A stretch of 64,000 bases of DNA from assembly GCA_964409335.1 (NCBI GenBank), contig CAYPCW010000005.1:13287-77286 (forward strand), written 5' to 3'. Below, in pieces: positions 1 to 9,741 of this stretch. The position numbers were made by a program, and so were the translations under genes. Under the pieces are notes generated by a model, which was not told where the DNA came from, did no database searches, and saw only the letters and a list, made by a program, of their open reading frames with translations. The stretch comes from JABMOW01 sp964409335. GTDB lineage: Bacteria > Fidelibacterota > Marinisomatia > SCGC-AAA003-L08 > JACNLC01. The number at the start of each line of letters is the position of its first letter. Positions within the stretch are counted from its first letter, which is position 1.

Positions 1-220
1 ATTTTGCTACATACTCGATATCGAAGTTACTCACCATCAATTCATGGATCAGTACCACTGCTGAGATAATGATCAACAGAGAGGATGATATAAATGCCAC
101 CTTGCCTGATCGTAAAAATCGTTCATCCCTGTTCCACAGATGCAGACCAACAATGATCAGTCCGTAGATGGTAAAAATGTAGGAAAGCGTCAGAAGAGAA
201 TTACCCAGTAGTGCGTACAT
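1..220 (-). CDS. ccmF: CcmF heme lyase, N-terminal part (runs off window)
   Basis: The first 73 or so residues of a polytopic membrane protein start at ATG 220-218 and run off the left edge. Two hydrophobic segments are separated by a short basic loop (HLWNRDERFLRSGK). The end of the visible part, 'LMVSNFDIEYVA', matches the conserved CcmF N-terminus, where the second helix is followed by 'DFSVxYVA'. CcmF is the cytochrome c heme lyase of system I (Ccm) and takes heme from holo-CcmE. The start lies 3 nt after the ccmE stop, so the two genes form an operon. The WWD heme-handling domain would lie outside the window, so the call rests on the N-terminus plus context. Confidence 0.85.
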   Translation of the reverse strand, partial: MYALLGNSLLTLSYIFTIYGLIIVGLHLWNRDERFLRSGKVAFISSSLLIIISAVVLIHELMVSNFDIEYVAK

Positions 221-223
221 TCC

Positions 224-637
224 CTATCCTTCTGTAATGGGTTTATAATTGGCTTCTTCTTCGTAGCGGGATGCACATTTTGTCATCAGATTATCTGCCT
301 GGAAAACGCCCTCACGATATTTTCCTTCGACGATAACTTCGGCTTCGTCCTTAAACAGGTCGGGTATTTCCGCACTGGTATAGGTCACCGGCAGCCGGTC
401 ATCCCCCTGCCGAAGCACAAAACTGACGGTCAGTTTGTCATCGGAAAAGGATATTGAACCCTCGTCCACATTCCCGCCCATGCGAAACCGGGATTGGGTG
501 TATCGACTATGATTATCAATCAAGTCGCCCACAGAAATAAACGGCACTTCTCCGGACTCAAATTCAAGCGATATCCAGCCCACGACAAGTAATGCAAACA
601 ACCCAATTACAATTGCGAATTTCTTTTGAAAGCTCAT
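224..637 (-). CDS. ccmE: CcmE heme chaperone, CxxxY variant
   Basis: This 137-residue protein has one N-terminal membrane anchor (about residues 8-23) and a periplasmic OB-fold domain. CcmE carries heme covalently in the periplasm and hands it to CcmF during cytochrome c maturation. The domain shows family landmarks: 'FRMGGNV' after the anchor, 'VTYTSAEIPDLFKD', and 'VIVEGKYREGVFQADNLMTKC'-like text before the heme site. In most bacteria the heme-binding site is HxxxY ('AKHDENY'). Here it reads K-C-A-S-R-Y, with Cys121 in place of the histidine and Tyr125 kept (Cys codon at 275-277). That is the CxxxY class known from archaea and some sulfate reducers. Operon partner ccmF follows 3 nt downstream. 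Confidence 0.93.
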   Translation of the reverse strand: MSFQKKFAIVIGLFALLVVGWISLEFESGEVPFISVGDLIDNHSRYTQSRFRMGGNVDEGSISFSDDKLTVSFVLRQGDDRLPVTYTSAEIPDLFKDEAEVIVEGKYREGVFQADNLMTKCASRYEEEANYKPITEG

Positions 638-752
638 GAATCTTTTAATTCCTTATCTTTAAATGGTACGAAATTTACCACTTACTTTTGAAAATCTCTT
701 TCATATAACAGCGGATGCGGGTCCGTCTCTGATGGGGGTTGAGGATTTGCTT

Positions 753-1499
753 TTATCTTCGGTCCCGGAGTTTCGCCAACAGACGGAGGATCTCCAGATA
801 TAACCAGACAAGCGTGACCATCAAACCAAATGCCGCATACCACTCCATAAATTTAGGTACGCCCGATGACGCGCCTTTTTCAATAAAATCAAAATCCAGC
901 ACCAGATTCATGGCGGCGATGACCACCACAAAGAGGCTGAATCCGATACCGAACATCCCGCTGGAATGGATAAATGACAACGGTATCCCGAAAAATCCGA
1001 GAATAAAGGAAGCGACATAGACCATCGCAATGCCACCGGTAGCCGCAACGACGCCCAATCTGAAATTATCCGTGACTTTAATCAGGCCGGACTTATACGC
1101 GAACAACAGGCTCATCAAAATAAAAAAGGTCAGTGAGACAGCCTGAACCACGATACCGGGATACTGAGCCTCAAATATGGCGGAAATTCCACCCAGCATG
1201 AATCCCTCTAAAATAGCGTACATAGGCGCCGTGATCATTGCCCACTGTTTTTTGAATACGGTAACCATCGCCACCACGAACCCGCCAATACCGCCAATAA
1301 CCAGACCGGGCAGAACCGCCGCCGGATCGCCGCTGTCAAAGAAACGGCTCCACATCCAACCGGCAGGAAACAGGGCCAGGACCAGCATTAAAAATGTCTT
1401 ATTGACTGTGCCGTTGATGGTCATCGTCCCGGATGCAGTGGAATATCCGGAAAAATCTTTAAACGTTTTATCGTTCAGTGCAGGATTTGAGGTTCTCAT
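753..1499 (-). CDS. Bax inhibitor-1-like membrane protein (BaxI_1/YccA type)
   Basis: A 248-residue protein with about seven hydrophobic helices. The N-terminus 'MRTSNPALNDKTF' followed by 'MTINGTVNKTFLML' is typical of the bacterial BaxI_1 branch of the Bax inhibitor-1 (TMBIM) superfamily. An acidic-aromatic stretch, 'NLVLDFDFIEKGA', precedes the last helices, as in that family. Members are inner-membrane proteins, some reported as pH-sensitive calcium leak channels; the role in bacteria is poorly defined. I chose the ATG at 1499 because GGAG lies 6 nt upstream and the family starts there, although the frame stays open to 1535. It stands alone, 115 bp upstream of ccmE on the same strand. Confidence 0.85.
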   Translation of the reverse strand: MRTSNPALNDKTFKDFSGYSTASGTMTINGTVNKTFLMLVLALFPAGWMWSRFFDSGDPAAVLPGLVIGGIGGFVVAMVTVFKKQWAMITAPMYAILEGFMLGGISAIFEAQYPGIVVQAVSLTFFILMSLLFAYKSGLIKVTDNFRLGVVAATGGIAMVYVASFILGFFGIPLSFIHSSGMFGIGFSLFVVVIAAMNLVLDFDFIEKGASSGVPKFMEWYAAFGLMVTLVWLYLEILRLLAKLRDRR

Positions 1500-2033
1500 T
1501 TGATCTCCATTGCGTTTAAGGGAACTCTCACACATTTTCTATGCAATTGTTTCAGATTATTTTACGTTATTCATTCCAACATGGGTACATCGAATTCTTT
1601 AATATAACTATCTCAAAGAATGTCAACCCAACGTTCGTGCGATAGGGACTTGCGCCATCAAAGAACGTTCGAAAAGCCTGTTTGCTAAAAGCGCCTGTAC
1701 TGCAGCGCTTCGCACGGTAAATTTCTCTTCGGGACAGAATATGTCTCACTGAGGGTTTTCAAAATTTAGGGATTGGCCGGTTTACAGCGAACACCAGACC
1801 GTTCTACACGATTCGCAAATCTTGTTCAAAATTTTGTCAGACGGTTCATTACCTGACATGCGATATCACATTTATTCTGTACTTAATATTTTAGAAAATA
1901 TATCCGTCATCCCCGTGAACCGGATGACACCCCATTGATAATCCCTTCGGCGCAGCCCCTCCCCGATACACAGGAGAAACGGTTTAGGCAAATGCCGGCA
2001 GACAAATGGAAAATCCGGCGGTTGTCTGGCGCC
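1500..2033. other. Gene-free stretch between typA and the BaxI_1 gene
   Basis: No convincing gene is present. An open frame at 1567-1749 (minus) encodes 60 residues of no family character and lacks a ribosome site. Two inverted repeats are visible side by side: ATATTTT-AG-AAAATAT at 1886-1901, and GTCATCC/GGATGAC at 1906-1912 and 1922-1928. They lie downstream of typA and could end its transcript, but neither is followed by a clean U-tract. Confidence 0.5.
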
Positions 2034-3854
2034 CTACTCCTCCGAGCGTCTTGCGGATATTCGTTTGTTGGCGTCCAGCTCCATTTTACGTAACCGGATA
2101 CTGATCGGCGTCACTTCCACCAGTTCGTCTTCCGAGATGAATTCCAGAGACTGATCCAGCGATAAAATTCTCGGTGGACGCAGGGTGACGGTGGCATCTG
2201 AGGTGGAGCTTCGCATGTTTGTGAGTTTTTTCTCCCGGGTGATGTTCACATCCAGGTCCTGTGGCCGGTTTCGCTCTCCGATGATCATTCCGCTATACAC
2301 CTCCGTACCGACGCTGACAATCATCTCTCCTCTGTCCACCATCGCCAGGCTGGCATAGGACGTGACCCTGCCGGTTCTGTCAGCCACCAATGTCCCGCTC
2401 TGGCGCTGTGGGATGGGTCCGAACCATTCCGCATATCCGTCAAAAAGTTTATTCATGATTCCAGCGCCTTTGGTATCGGTGAGAAACTGGCTGCGAAACC
2501 CAATGAGACCCCGGGAAGGAATACTAAATTCCAGGCTGACCCGTCCATGCCCATGGTTGTGCATTTGGGTCATTCGGCCTTTTCTACGGGATAATTTCTC
2601 CGTCACAACGCCCACATATTCTTCCGGGATATCGAAGAATACCCGTTCCATGGGCTCCATCAGCTTTCCGTTCATTTGTTTCGTGATGGCGCGGGGTTTG
2701 GATACCATAAATTCATAGCCTTCCCTTCGCATCGTCTCAATGAGAATCGCCATTTGTAATTCGCCCCGTCCCCAGACTTCAAAAGCGTCTGCCCGTTCCC
2801 GTTTTTTTACCCGCAGAGATACGTTGCTTAAGGTTTCTTTTTGCAGACGATCCAGCACATGGCGCGAGGTTAGATATTTTCCTTCCCTGCCGGCGAAGGG
2901 TCCGGTATTCACATAAAAGATCATCGATACCGTGGGTTCATCCACAACGATCCGGGGCAGGGGTTTCGGGTCTTCATCAGATGAGATGGTGTCGCCGATC
3001 TTTACATTCTCTACTCCAGCCACGGCAATAATATCTCCTGCTTCAAGACGATCAACTTTTAATTTTGTCAGCCCCTGAAAGGTATAACAGGCTGAAAATT
3101 TGATTCCGTGAACGATTCCGGTCTCCGTGCACAAACTGTGGCGGGTATTCATCTCCAGGCTGCCATTGTTTAATCTGCCAATAGCAACCTGTCCCACATA
3201 GGGGTCATAGTCCAGATTGGTCACCAGAAACTGGGGGATATGATCATCGGACGCCACCGGTCCGGGTATTTCTGATAAAATGGTATCGAAAAGCGGTTTG
3301 AGAGTGGTGGAATCATCCTCAGGATGAAGATGAGCCTCACCGGTCTTTGCATTCGTGTAGAGAATGGGAAATCCGATTTGATCGTCGTTGGCATCCAGAT
3401 CAATAAACAGATCGTACACCTCGTTGACCACCTCATCGATCCGGGCATCTTTGCGGTCAATTTTATTGATAATCAAAATGGCGGGTAGTTTTTTATCCAG
3501 CGCTTTTTTCACCACAAACCGGGTCTGGGGTAAAGGTCCTTCGCTGGCATCTACCAGCAACAATACGCCGTCCACCAGATTCAGGCTGCGTTCCACCTCA
3601 CCGCCAAAATCCGCATGTCCGGGGGTATCGACAATGTTGATTTTTACATCATTGTAGATCACCGCCGTGTTTTTTGCTGCGATCGTAATTCCCCGTTCCC
3701 GTTCCAGGTCCATGGAATCCATCACCCGTTCGGTGACTTCCTGGTTGTCCCGGTAGGTGCCGCTCTGCTGTAACATGGCATCTACCAATGTAGTTTTACC
3801 ATGGTCCACATGAGCAATGATGGCAATATTTCTAAAATTGGTTTTTCTGTTCAA
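2034..3854 (-). CDS. typA: Ribosome-associated translational GTPase TypA/BipA
   Basis: This 606-residue translational GTPase is the same length as E. coli BipA. It binds the 70S ribosome and helps 50S assembly and growth under stress. Visible GTPase motifs are G1 'AHVDHGKTTL', G2 with 'RERGITI', G3 'DTPGHADFGGEVER' and G4 'INKIDR'. The C-terminal half carries the BipA-specific text 'GRGELQMAILIETMRREGYE' and 'PSRGLIGFRSQFLTDTKG'. I placed the start at TTG 3854: AGGA lies 6 nt upstream and the protein then begins 'LNRKTNFRNIAIIAH', as in homologues; an upstream in-frame extension to 3959 looks spurious. It is co-oriented with and downstream of lptD, 111 bp away. Confidence 0.95.
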   Translation of the reverse strand: MNRKTNFRNIAIIAHVDHGKTTLVDAMLQQSGTYRDNQEVTERVMDSMDLERERGITIAAKNTAVIYNDVKINIVDTPGHADFGGEVERSLNLVDGVLLLVDASEGPLPQTRFVVKKALDKKLPAILIINKIDRKDARIDEVVNEVYDLFIDLDANDDQIGFPILYTNAKTGEAHLHPEDDSTTLKPLFDTILSEIPGPVASDDHIPQFLVTNLDYDPYVGQVAIGRLNNGSLEMNTRHSLCTETGIVHGIKFSACYTFQGLTKLKVDRLEAGDIIAVAGVENVKIGDTISSDEDPKPLPRIVVDEPTVSMIFYVNTGPFAGREGKYLTSRHVLDRLQKETLSNVSLRVKKRERADAFEVWGRGELQMAILIETMRREGYEFMVSKPRAITKQMNGKLMEPMERVFFDIPEEYVGVVTEKLSRRKGRMTQMHNHGHGRVSLEFSIPSRGLIGFRSQFLTDTKGAGIMNKLFDGYAEWFGPIPQRQSGTLVADRTGRVTSYASLAMVDRGEMIVSVGTEVYSGMIIGERNRPQDLDVNITREKKLTNMRSSTSDATVTLRPPRILSLDQSLEFISEDELVEVTPISIRLRKMELDANKRISARRSEE

Positions 3855-3965
3855 TGATTTTCCTGTTTTGGCGTATAAAATTTTCGGGTGTAAGATGACA
3901 ATAATCATGTGCAGACGGGACCGAACCAGACCCGTCAGCCACCGGTAATTTATCAACAAAAACGA

Positions 3966-6900
3966 CTACCAGTACTGCCAATTCTTTCCACTTTTGGTTG
4001 TGAGTTTGATATCTCTAAGGTCCGGATTGCTCACATAGATTTTCAATGAATAACTACTGTTCCCTTCCGATGGGAACCACCGAAATTCAAACTTCCAACA
4101 ATGAAGGGGGCGGCTGAAAGAAAAAGATTGGGTAACGAGGCTCTGTTCCAACAGATTGATTTGATTAGAATATTGCATTAACCAGTTTTTTGTGATATGG
4201 ACGTTGAGCGTCGTCATCAAATCAACCTTTTTGTCGCTTATGACCCTGATCCCTTCCACACGTCGGGTCAATGAATAGTGAAGAGATAAAATAGCGGTCC
4301 AGAGTTCTGATTGATTCATTGACGGAGGCGGCTGATTGATATTAATACTACCGAGATAGTCATCCGGCAGTGAATTATCCGTTAAGACCGTATCGGGGGG
4401 TAAACTGCTTTTTTTATCTCCGAAACGCGAGCCATTTAATCTGACACGGGTTCCCAAATTCATACTGGTTAACCGTGGTAATGATGCAAATTTATCAACC
4501 GGCCGCAATACAGCCGTTTCCTGATCAGGCGCCAGTTTATACAGATTGTGGCTCATATTGATGTCCAAATCCAGTCCGCCCGGCATCAATACCCGAATTG
4601 TGGAATTGATGGGTGAAAATTTCAGGCTGTCAGCGGTGACATTATACCCTGTAGACATATTCCATGTGAGAAAAGTCTCTTTCGTATAATTATTTTCTCC
4701 CAGTTTATATTTGTATTGAAAATCATTATCGAGAGAAAAATTGATACTTTTTGATTCCGTCAGCCGGGTTGCGCCGGCAGTACTTCCACTGAACCGGTCA
4801 AATAATTCACCATGGATATCCCGCTGAAAATATCCCGGAGAAACCCCAAAAATGTCCTTCGAAAAATCAGGATGCCATGAAAACCCCAGAGTGGGGGTCA
4901 TCACATGGCGTAACGCATCCAATCGACCCAAACGTACCGGAAAGGTACCGTAAATATTGGTGTTGGCATTCAGACTCAGGGAAAACGTATGCCGGGGTCT
5001 GAATTTCTTAACTTCATCGTAAAGGATGGTTAACCCCGCTTTTTTAAATGCGCCGGTGGAGTCAAACTGAGCTTCCCTATATTTGTACACCCAGTCCTCG
5101 GTGAAATTAACCGTCGGATTCAGCGTGAGCCATCCCTTGAATTTTTGCGGGGACGTCAGGGTAAATACATGTTTCGTCGTGTATTGCACATCATAATTTC
5201 TTCCTGTCTGCCAGGTGGTATCCGATGCAGCGACCAGCGAAACATTTTGCTGAGCTTTTATATTACTGGACATTCGCCAGTAGATAGAATTGTACCATTT
5301 TGGACCATTCCCGAATACCTGTGACTGGTTGTGATTAAAAATGACAGCCGGTATAATGCGGGTTCGCTCTAATAATTTGTCACCCTGGGATTTGGATTTA
5401 TCAATGGGTAAACTCTCTGCTGCAACCAGATCATAATCTTCAGATAGACTAACAGAAAGCGAATTTTTTGTGGATGACCAAATTTTTGAATAATTGACCT
5501 TAGACGTCAGGCGTTGTTCCAGCCGGGTATCTAAATCATATCCATAATTCTGGTTGAGGGTATTATCCGACAGGTAACTGGCATCAATGTTCAGATGTTG
5601 AGTCGGGTCAATGGTCTGGCGATGATACCACCGCATCTTCCATTTTTTTAACACATTTTGAGAGAACAGATCCGTGATCTCATTCGAATAAATATCCCGG
5701 TAAGCCTGTGTATTTATGTTCCCTTGGAAGTGGTAGCGTTTTGCATATCTGAAGATACCATTCACGTCAAAACCTTTTTCATCGTAGAAATTCAGGAGGA
5801 TTTTTCCGTCTAAATAATCGTTTGGCGCCCAATAATATCCCAGTTTTTCGAAATAGGTGCCGGAGCTGGGACGATGACCGAACGTCGGCATGATCCACCC
5901 GCTGTGGCGGTTCCCACCCTTGTTGGGGAAGACCGCAAAGGGGACCGCAAATACCGGCACTTCATAGATGTACAGGATGATGGGTTTGGCGATCACTTTA
6001 TCTCCGGTTGTCATTTTCATTTGCCGGCTGCCCAGGTAGAAATGCGGCGTATCCAAATCACAGGTGGTGTATGCGCTGGTTTGCATGTGAAAGACATTGG
6101 GGTCATCCCGGTACACCTGGTTCCCATAATAATAGCCACTGTTAAATTTTGTTTCTCCCAGGACCACGCGACCGTGATGGGTGATGAGATTGAATTCCAT
6201 AAACTCGCCGCTCATCGGTTCACTGGTGAGCGAAGTGATGGTGGGATACCGGTCATCCCGTGCTTCCGCCATCAGCATATCCGTGTTCCAGTCTGATTTG
6301 ATATATCCCGCTGTCAATTTGCTGCCTTGATAATCCACGCTTGCATCAGTGATTAAAAAAGTGATCTGCCGGTTCACATGATAGTCCATGTATTCCGCCT
6401 GATAGGTTATGGTCGAATCGATTGTAGTATTGTTTTTCTCCGGAATAAACACGCCCCGTCCGCCGCCGAACACCTGCAGACGATCGATCATTCCATCCAG
6501 AAAACCCACGGTAATCGTATCCCCGCTGGCAGTATTTACGCCGTTCAGCAGGGTATCTCTCACCACATTGTATTCTGTAACCGCCATGCCGGTGAGCCGC
6601 AATTCACTCATTTTACCACAGGTAAAAAACGCTTTCAAATTGGCTGATGACATATTGTCCCGGAATATGTGAAGGTCTGGGTCACCGGGATAGAGAAAAG
6701 CATTCATGTCCTGGAAAGCCTTCGCGGACCCGGTAACATCGACCGATTGAATGAGTGAATCAGCATACTGTACCCGGATCAGATCACCGCTGATCCCCTT
6801 ACCGGGTTCGGTCAGACTGCAGGACGAGGTCAGGATCATGAGTTGTGCCATATCATTATACGACAAGGATTCCGATACGAGATGACGGTCTGACTCAATC

Positions 6901-7469
6901 AAATCCGTGCCGCCCTGACTGTAAAAGGATGTCCCGCGATATCCTGTTGTTTTCCAATAATGAACAACCGCTGAAGACATGGTCTCTTTGTCGGTTTTCA
7001 TGTGCACATTGCCCATCGCCACCCCGGAATCCGGTTCTGTCCAGTAATGCAGGGAATCGCAGGTGATGATCCGATCACCCCGGCGATAGTAGATGTCATC
7101 GTTTGCCCGGAGGTAACTGTTACTGTCGCTGTAAAACACCATCGTTTGGGAGAGAAGCGTGTCCTGCTCATCCACAAGTTTCACAGAGCCCAGCAGATGA
7201 TATTCATTGCGTTTCGGGTAATGGATGGCTTTATCGGTGTATAGCGTCATGGTGCCCCGCCGTAATATGACATTGTTGGTAAACTGCTGGACAGACTCAC
7301 CATTTTCTAAGGTTTTTTCCAGGGAGCCGGCATTAATGATCTTCAGGCGGGTATCTTGCTGCGCCTGTGCAAACATAAAGAAAAATAGAAGAATGGCGGC
7401 AAAAAATAGGCTTTCCCGGCGCGGATAAATTGCACGGTCTGTCAAGGGTTCCTGATCTTTGAATTTCAA
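3966..7469 (-). CDS. lptD: LptD-like LPS/outer-membrane assembly protein with OstA domain
   Basis: A 1167-residue exported protein. A signal peptide (about residues 20-37, ending 'FAQAQ') is followed by OstA/LptA-like beta-jellyroll repeats (roughly 45-400: 'DKAIHYPKRNEYHLLGSVKL', 'YRRGDRIITCDSLHYW'). The LptD core comes next, with the hallmark region 'KPIILYIYEVPVFAVPFAVF' then 'RHSGWIMPTFGHRPSSG'. The rest is a long beta-barrel region ending in aromatic 'GKNWQYW', a typical outer-membrane insertion signal. The family inserts lipopolysaccharide into the outer leaflet, which implies a diderm LPS-type envelope. It is longer than E. coli LptD (784 aa), as is usual in FCB bacteria. The start is TTG 7469 with GGTGA 7 nt upstream. 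Confidence 0.9.
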   Translation of the reverse strand: MKFKDQEPLTDRAIYPRRESLFFAAILLFFFMFAQAQQDTRLKIINAGSLEKTLENGESVQQFTNNVILRRGTMTLYTDKAIHYPKRNEYHLLGSVKLVDEQDTLLSQTMVFYSDSNSYLRANDDIYYRRGDRIITCDSLHYWTEPDSGVAMGNVHMKTDKETMSSAVVHYWKTTGYRGTSFYSQGGTDLIESDRHLVSESLSYNDMAQLMILTSSCSLTEPGKGISGDLIRVQYADSLIQSVDVTGSAKAFQDMNAFLYPGDPDLHIFRDNMSSANLKAFFTCGKMSELRLTGMAVTEYNVVRDTLLNGVNTASGDTITVGFLDGMIDRLQVFGGGRGVFIPEKNNTTIDSTITYQAEYMDYHVNRQITFLITDASVDYQGSKLTAGYIKSDWNTDMLMAEARDDRYPTITSLTSEPMSGEFMEFNLITHHGRVVLGETKFNSGYYYGNQVYRDDPNVFHMQTSAYTTCDLDTPHFYLGSRQMKMTTGDKVIAKPIILYIYEVPVFAVPFAVFPNKGGNRHSGWIMPTFGHRPSSGTYFEKLGYYWAPNDYLDGKILLNFYDEKGFDVNGIFRYAKRYHFQGNINTQAYRDIYSNEITDLFSQNVLKKWKMRWYHRQTIDPTQHLNIDASYLSDNTLNQNYGYDLDTRLEQRLTSKVNYSKIWSSTKNSLSVSLSEDYDLVAAESLPIDKSKSQGDKLLERTRIIPAVIFNHNQSQVFGNGPKWYNSIYWRMSSNIKAQQNVSLVAASDTTWQTGRNYDVQYTTKHVFTLTSPQKFKGWLTLNPTVNFTEDWVYKYREAQFDSTGAFKKAGLTILYDEVKKFRPRHTFSLSLNANTNIYGTFPVRLGRLDALRHVMTPTLGFSWHPDFSKDIFGVSPGYFQRDIHGELFDRFSGSTAGATRLTESKSINFSLDNDFQYKYKLGENNYTKETFLTWNMSTGYNVTADSLKFSPINSTIRVLMPGGLDLDINMSHNLYKLAPDQETAVLRPVDKFASLPRLTSMNLGTRVRLNGSRFGDKKSSLPPDTVLTDNSLPDDYLGSININQPPPSMNQSELWTAILSLHYSLTRRVEGIRVISDKKVDLMTTLNVHITKNWLMQYSNQINLLEQSLVTQSFSFSRPLHCWKFEFRWFPSEGNSSYSLKIYVSNPDLRDIKLTTKSGKNWQYW

Positions 7470-7692
7470 TGTAATGTCACCATACGGGGGATCAAAATTA
7501 CTTTTTTAGACGGATAGGAATGAAATAAGGTTTCCAAAGAGAACCATAAAATTTACGAAGTGAAATATAATTTGGTGATATAAGATGATTAATGTTACAT
7601 TTTTTAAAGGCATCCGCGATCAGAAAAAACCCGGTATTGCCAAAGATGAAAACACTGCCGGCGCTTAGCGTACCAATGACCGGTCTGCCGCC

Positions 7693-9240
7693 TTACTTTT
7701 CGTACACCACTTCACCGGCAATGACCGTCATCATCACCTCTGTATTTAAAATCTCCGGCGGCGGAATCGTCGTAATATCCTCTGAAAGGACGGTCAGATC
7801 TGCACTATATCCGGGAGATATTTTCCCCCGTTGGCGGTCTTCGAAGGCGCTGTATGCGGCCCAGGTGGTAACCATTTTCAGGGCATCCAGAGGCGTTACC
7901 CGTTCACCGGCATACCATCCGGATTCAGGCATACCGGCGTGATCCTGCCGGGTGACTGCAGCAGAAATTTCATGAAGCAGGTCCCCCGACTCAATCGGAC
8001 AGTCAGAGCCTCCCGCCACCCTGATACCTTCCCGGATCAATGTATTCCATCGGGATATCCGATGCGCGCGGTGATCCCCGATGCGTTCACCCAGCCACCG
8101 CATATCCGACGTACAATGCGACGGCTGCATGGACGGAATAATGTCATTTTCGCCAAATTTGTGGATGTCTTCCGTGGTCAACATCTGGGCATGTTCAATC
8201 CGCCACCGGTGTGGATTTTTTCCACCCAGTACCCGGTGATACAGATTCAGCACCAACCGGTTCGCCCGGTCGCCAATCGCATGGGTATTCAACTGGTATC
8301 CGGCGTCAAGACAACGTTTTGCCAGCGCTTCCAATTCATCCTCAGAAAGGAGGATCAATCCAGAATTATGCGGATCATCAGAATAGGGTTCCAGCAATGC
8401 GGCGCCCCGGCTGCCCAGCGCTCCATCCACAAATGCCTTTACCGACCGGATGATGAGCCGATCAGAAATAAAGGGTCCGTGTTGAAAATATCGTTCAAGT
8501 AATTCCGGTTCATCGCTGGCAAGCATTCCGTAACAATTCATCTGGAATGATTCATTATAGATCATGTTCTCTATCGCCGATACCGTTGCAGAATCCATCC
8601 ACGCATCATGGACCATAGTGATCCCCCGGCGCCACAATTCCGGCAGCGCCCGGTGAATGAATTGGCGGATCTGTTTACCGGTTTTTTGTGGGAGCGCTTT
8701 CCAGATCAACCTCATGGCGTTATCGATGAATATGCACCCGTTCACCACTCTGCCACCCTCGGGGAGGGACATACCGGGGGAATATCCCGCTAAATTCCTG
8801 GCGGCTTCATTGACCCATGCCGCATGACCATCCACGCGGGTAAGCATCACGGGATGTAAAGGGATCTGTTCATCCAGTATATCGACAGGTGGAAATTCGG
8901 GTGATTCCCAACATGTCTGGTCCCAGCCCCGCCCGGGAATCCACGATCCCGGCGGATGGTTTTTTGCCTCATCTGCTACCATTTTTGCGATGGTATGGGG
9001 TGATTTTACGCCTGTAAAAGACAGTTCAGATAAAAATTTACCGAAGTTGGCCAGATGCATATGGGCGTCACAGAGTCCCGGGATCATAACCCTGTTTTTC
9101 AGATCGATCACCCTCCCGGAGGGCGGTTCGTTCACGCCGGTGATCCGACCCTTTGATACGGTGACGGTTTTTGCATGCGGCCGGAGTTTATCCAATGTGA
9201 GGATATGGCCATTAACGAATGTCGTTGGTTTTTGGCTCAT
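7693..9240 (-). CDS. Metal-dependent amidohydrolase, YtcJ-like
   Basis: This 515-residue TIM-barrel hydrolase belongs to the amidohydrolase_3/YtcJ family. N-terminal beta-sandwich text is 'FVNGHILTLDKLRP'. Metal-site strands are 'IPGLCDAHMHLANFG', 'LNTHAIGDRANRLVLNLY', 'WRIEHAQM' and 'GGSDCPIESGDLLHEI', and the C-terminus is 'GYSADLTVLSEDITTIPP'. The DAHMHL, HAIGD, EHAQ and GSDCP motifs are what this family uses to hold zinc. The substrate cannot be read from sequence; relatives hydrolyse diverse amides. I chose ATG 9240 ('MSQKPTTFVNG') over an in-frame TTG at 9294 because the family begins there. No signal peptide is evident. It is divergent from the small thioredoxin-like gene. Confidence 0.88.
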   Translation of the reverse strand: MSQKPTTFVNGHILTLDKLRPHAKTVTVSKGRITGVNEPPSGRVIDLKNRVMIPGLCDAHMHLANFGKFLSELSFTGVKSPHTIAKMVADEAKNHPPGSWIPGRGWDQTCWESPEFPPVDILDEQIPLHPVMLTRVDGHAAWVNEAARNLAGYSPGMSLPEGGRVVNGCIFIDNAMRLIWKALPQKTGKQIRQFIHRALPELWRRGITMVHDAWMDSATVSAIENMIYNESFQMNCYGMLASDEPELLERYFQHGPFISDRLIIRSVKAFVDGALGSRGAALLEPYSDDPHNSGLILLSEDELEALAKRCLDAGYQLNTHAIGDRANRLVLNLYHRVLGGKNPHRWRIEHAQMLTTEDIHKFGENDIIPSMQPSHCTSDMRWLGERIGDHRAHRISRWNTLIREGIRVAGGSDCPIESGDLLHEISAAVTRQDHAGMPESGWYAGERVTPLDALKMVTTWAAYSAFEDRQRGKISPGYSADLTVLSEDITTIPPPEILNTEVMMTVIAGEVVYEK

Positions 9241-9311
9241 GATTGATTTGGGATTGTTGAATTTTCCATGGTGGAAATATACTTCGGTTTTCAAGTTTGG
9301 CCGAAGCGTTC

Positions 9312-9329
9312 ATCCGGCAGCTGCCGGAT
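9312..9329. repeat. Perfect 18-bp palindrome, copy 1
   Basis: ATCCGGCAGCTGCCGGAT is a perfect 18-bp inverted repeat in the intergenic space between the divergent amidohydrolase and thioredoxin-like genes. A second copy differing by one base lies 481 bp away inside the ltaE fragment. I saw no other copy in the window. It could be a regulator site, a small hairpin element or chance. Confidence 0.7.
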
Positions 9330-9411
9330 TTCCCTCGAATTTCAATTCATCAGCGCTATCAGCCTGCTGTATATTTCACAGATGGATTCCCCGGCGTTTC
9401 ACACCGAAATA

Positions 9412-9723
9412 ATGATACAATCATTGACGGCTGTGTACTTTTACACGACCGGGTGTGCCGGGTGTAAATCCATGAAACTTAAAATATCCCTGCGAATGGT
9501 ATCCGATTCTCTTTTCCGGCTGATCATGGTTGATTGTGAGATTTCATCCTGGGAATCAGGCCAATACCTGATATTCACCGTCCCAACGTCGATCCTGTTT
9601 CTGAATGGTAGGGAATTCCGGAGATTCAGCAGGTTCATTGATCTTACAGATGTTGAATCGACCATATTCCGAATGCGCTCAATACAGGCATCGGGTGTAG
9701 AATCTGATCCCGCACAAATTTAA
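9412..9723 (+). CDS. Small thioredoxin-like protein
   Basis: About 103 residues with a thioredoxin fold. Strand one 'TAVYFYTTGCAGCKSMK' carries a CxxC redox motif (C-A-G-C). The cis-proline strand is 'FTVPTSILFLNGREFRRF', followed by a helix 'TDVESTIFRM'. It is the size of a bare thioredoxin, but the CAGC active site differs from the usual CGPC. No signal peptide is visible from this start, which suggests a cytoplasmic protein. The start is uncertain: ATG 9412 gives a clean beta strand, ATG 9382 is 10 codons longer, and neither has a good Shine-Dalgarno. The gene ends 18 bp before the ltaE start, so the two may be co-transcribed. Confidence 0.75.
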   Translation: MIQSLTAVYFYTTGCAGCKSMKLKISLRMVSDSLFRLIMVDCEISSWESGQYLIFTVPTSILFLNGREFRRFSRFIDLTDVESTIFRMRSIQASGVESDPAQI

Positions 9724-9741
9724 ATAGGGCAAAAAGTAAAT

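Noticed and set aside
1567..1749. 60-codon frame upstream of the BaxI_1 gene
   Set aside because: No family character and no Shine-Dalgarno; probably chance.
9268..9411. N-terminal extension of the thioredoxin-like protein
   Set aside because: The frame is open upstream, but the extra residues run across the intergenic palindrome and do not look like a signal peptide or thioredoxin strand.
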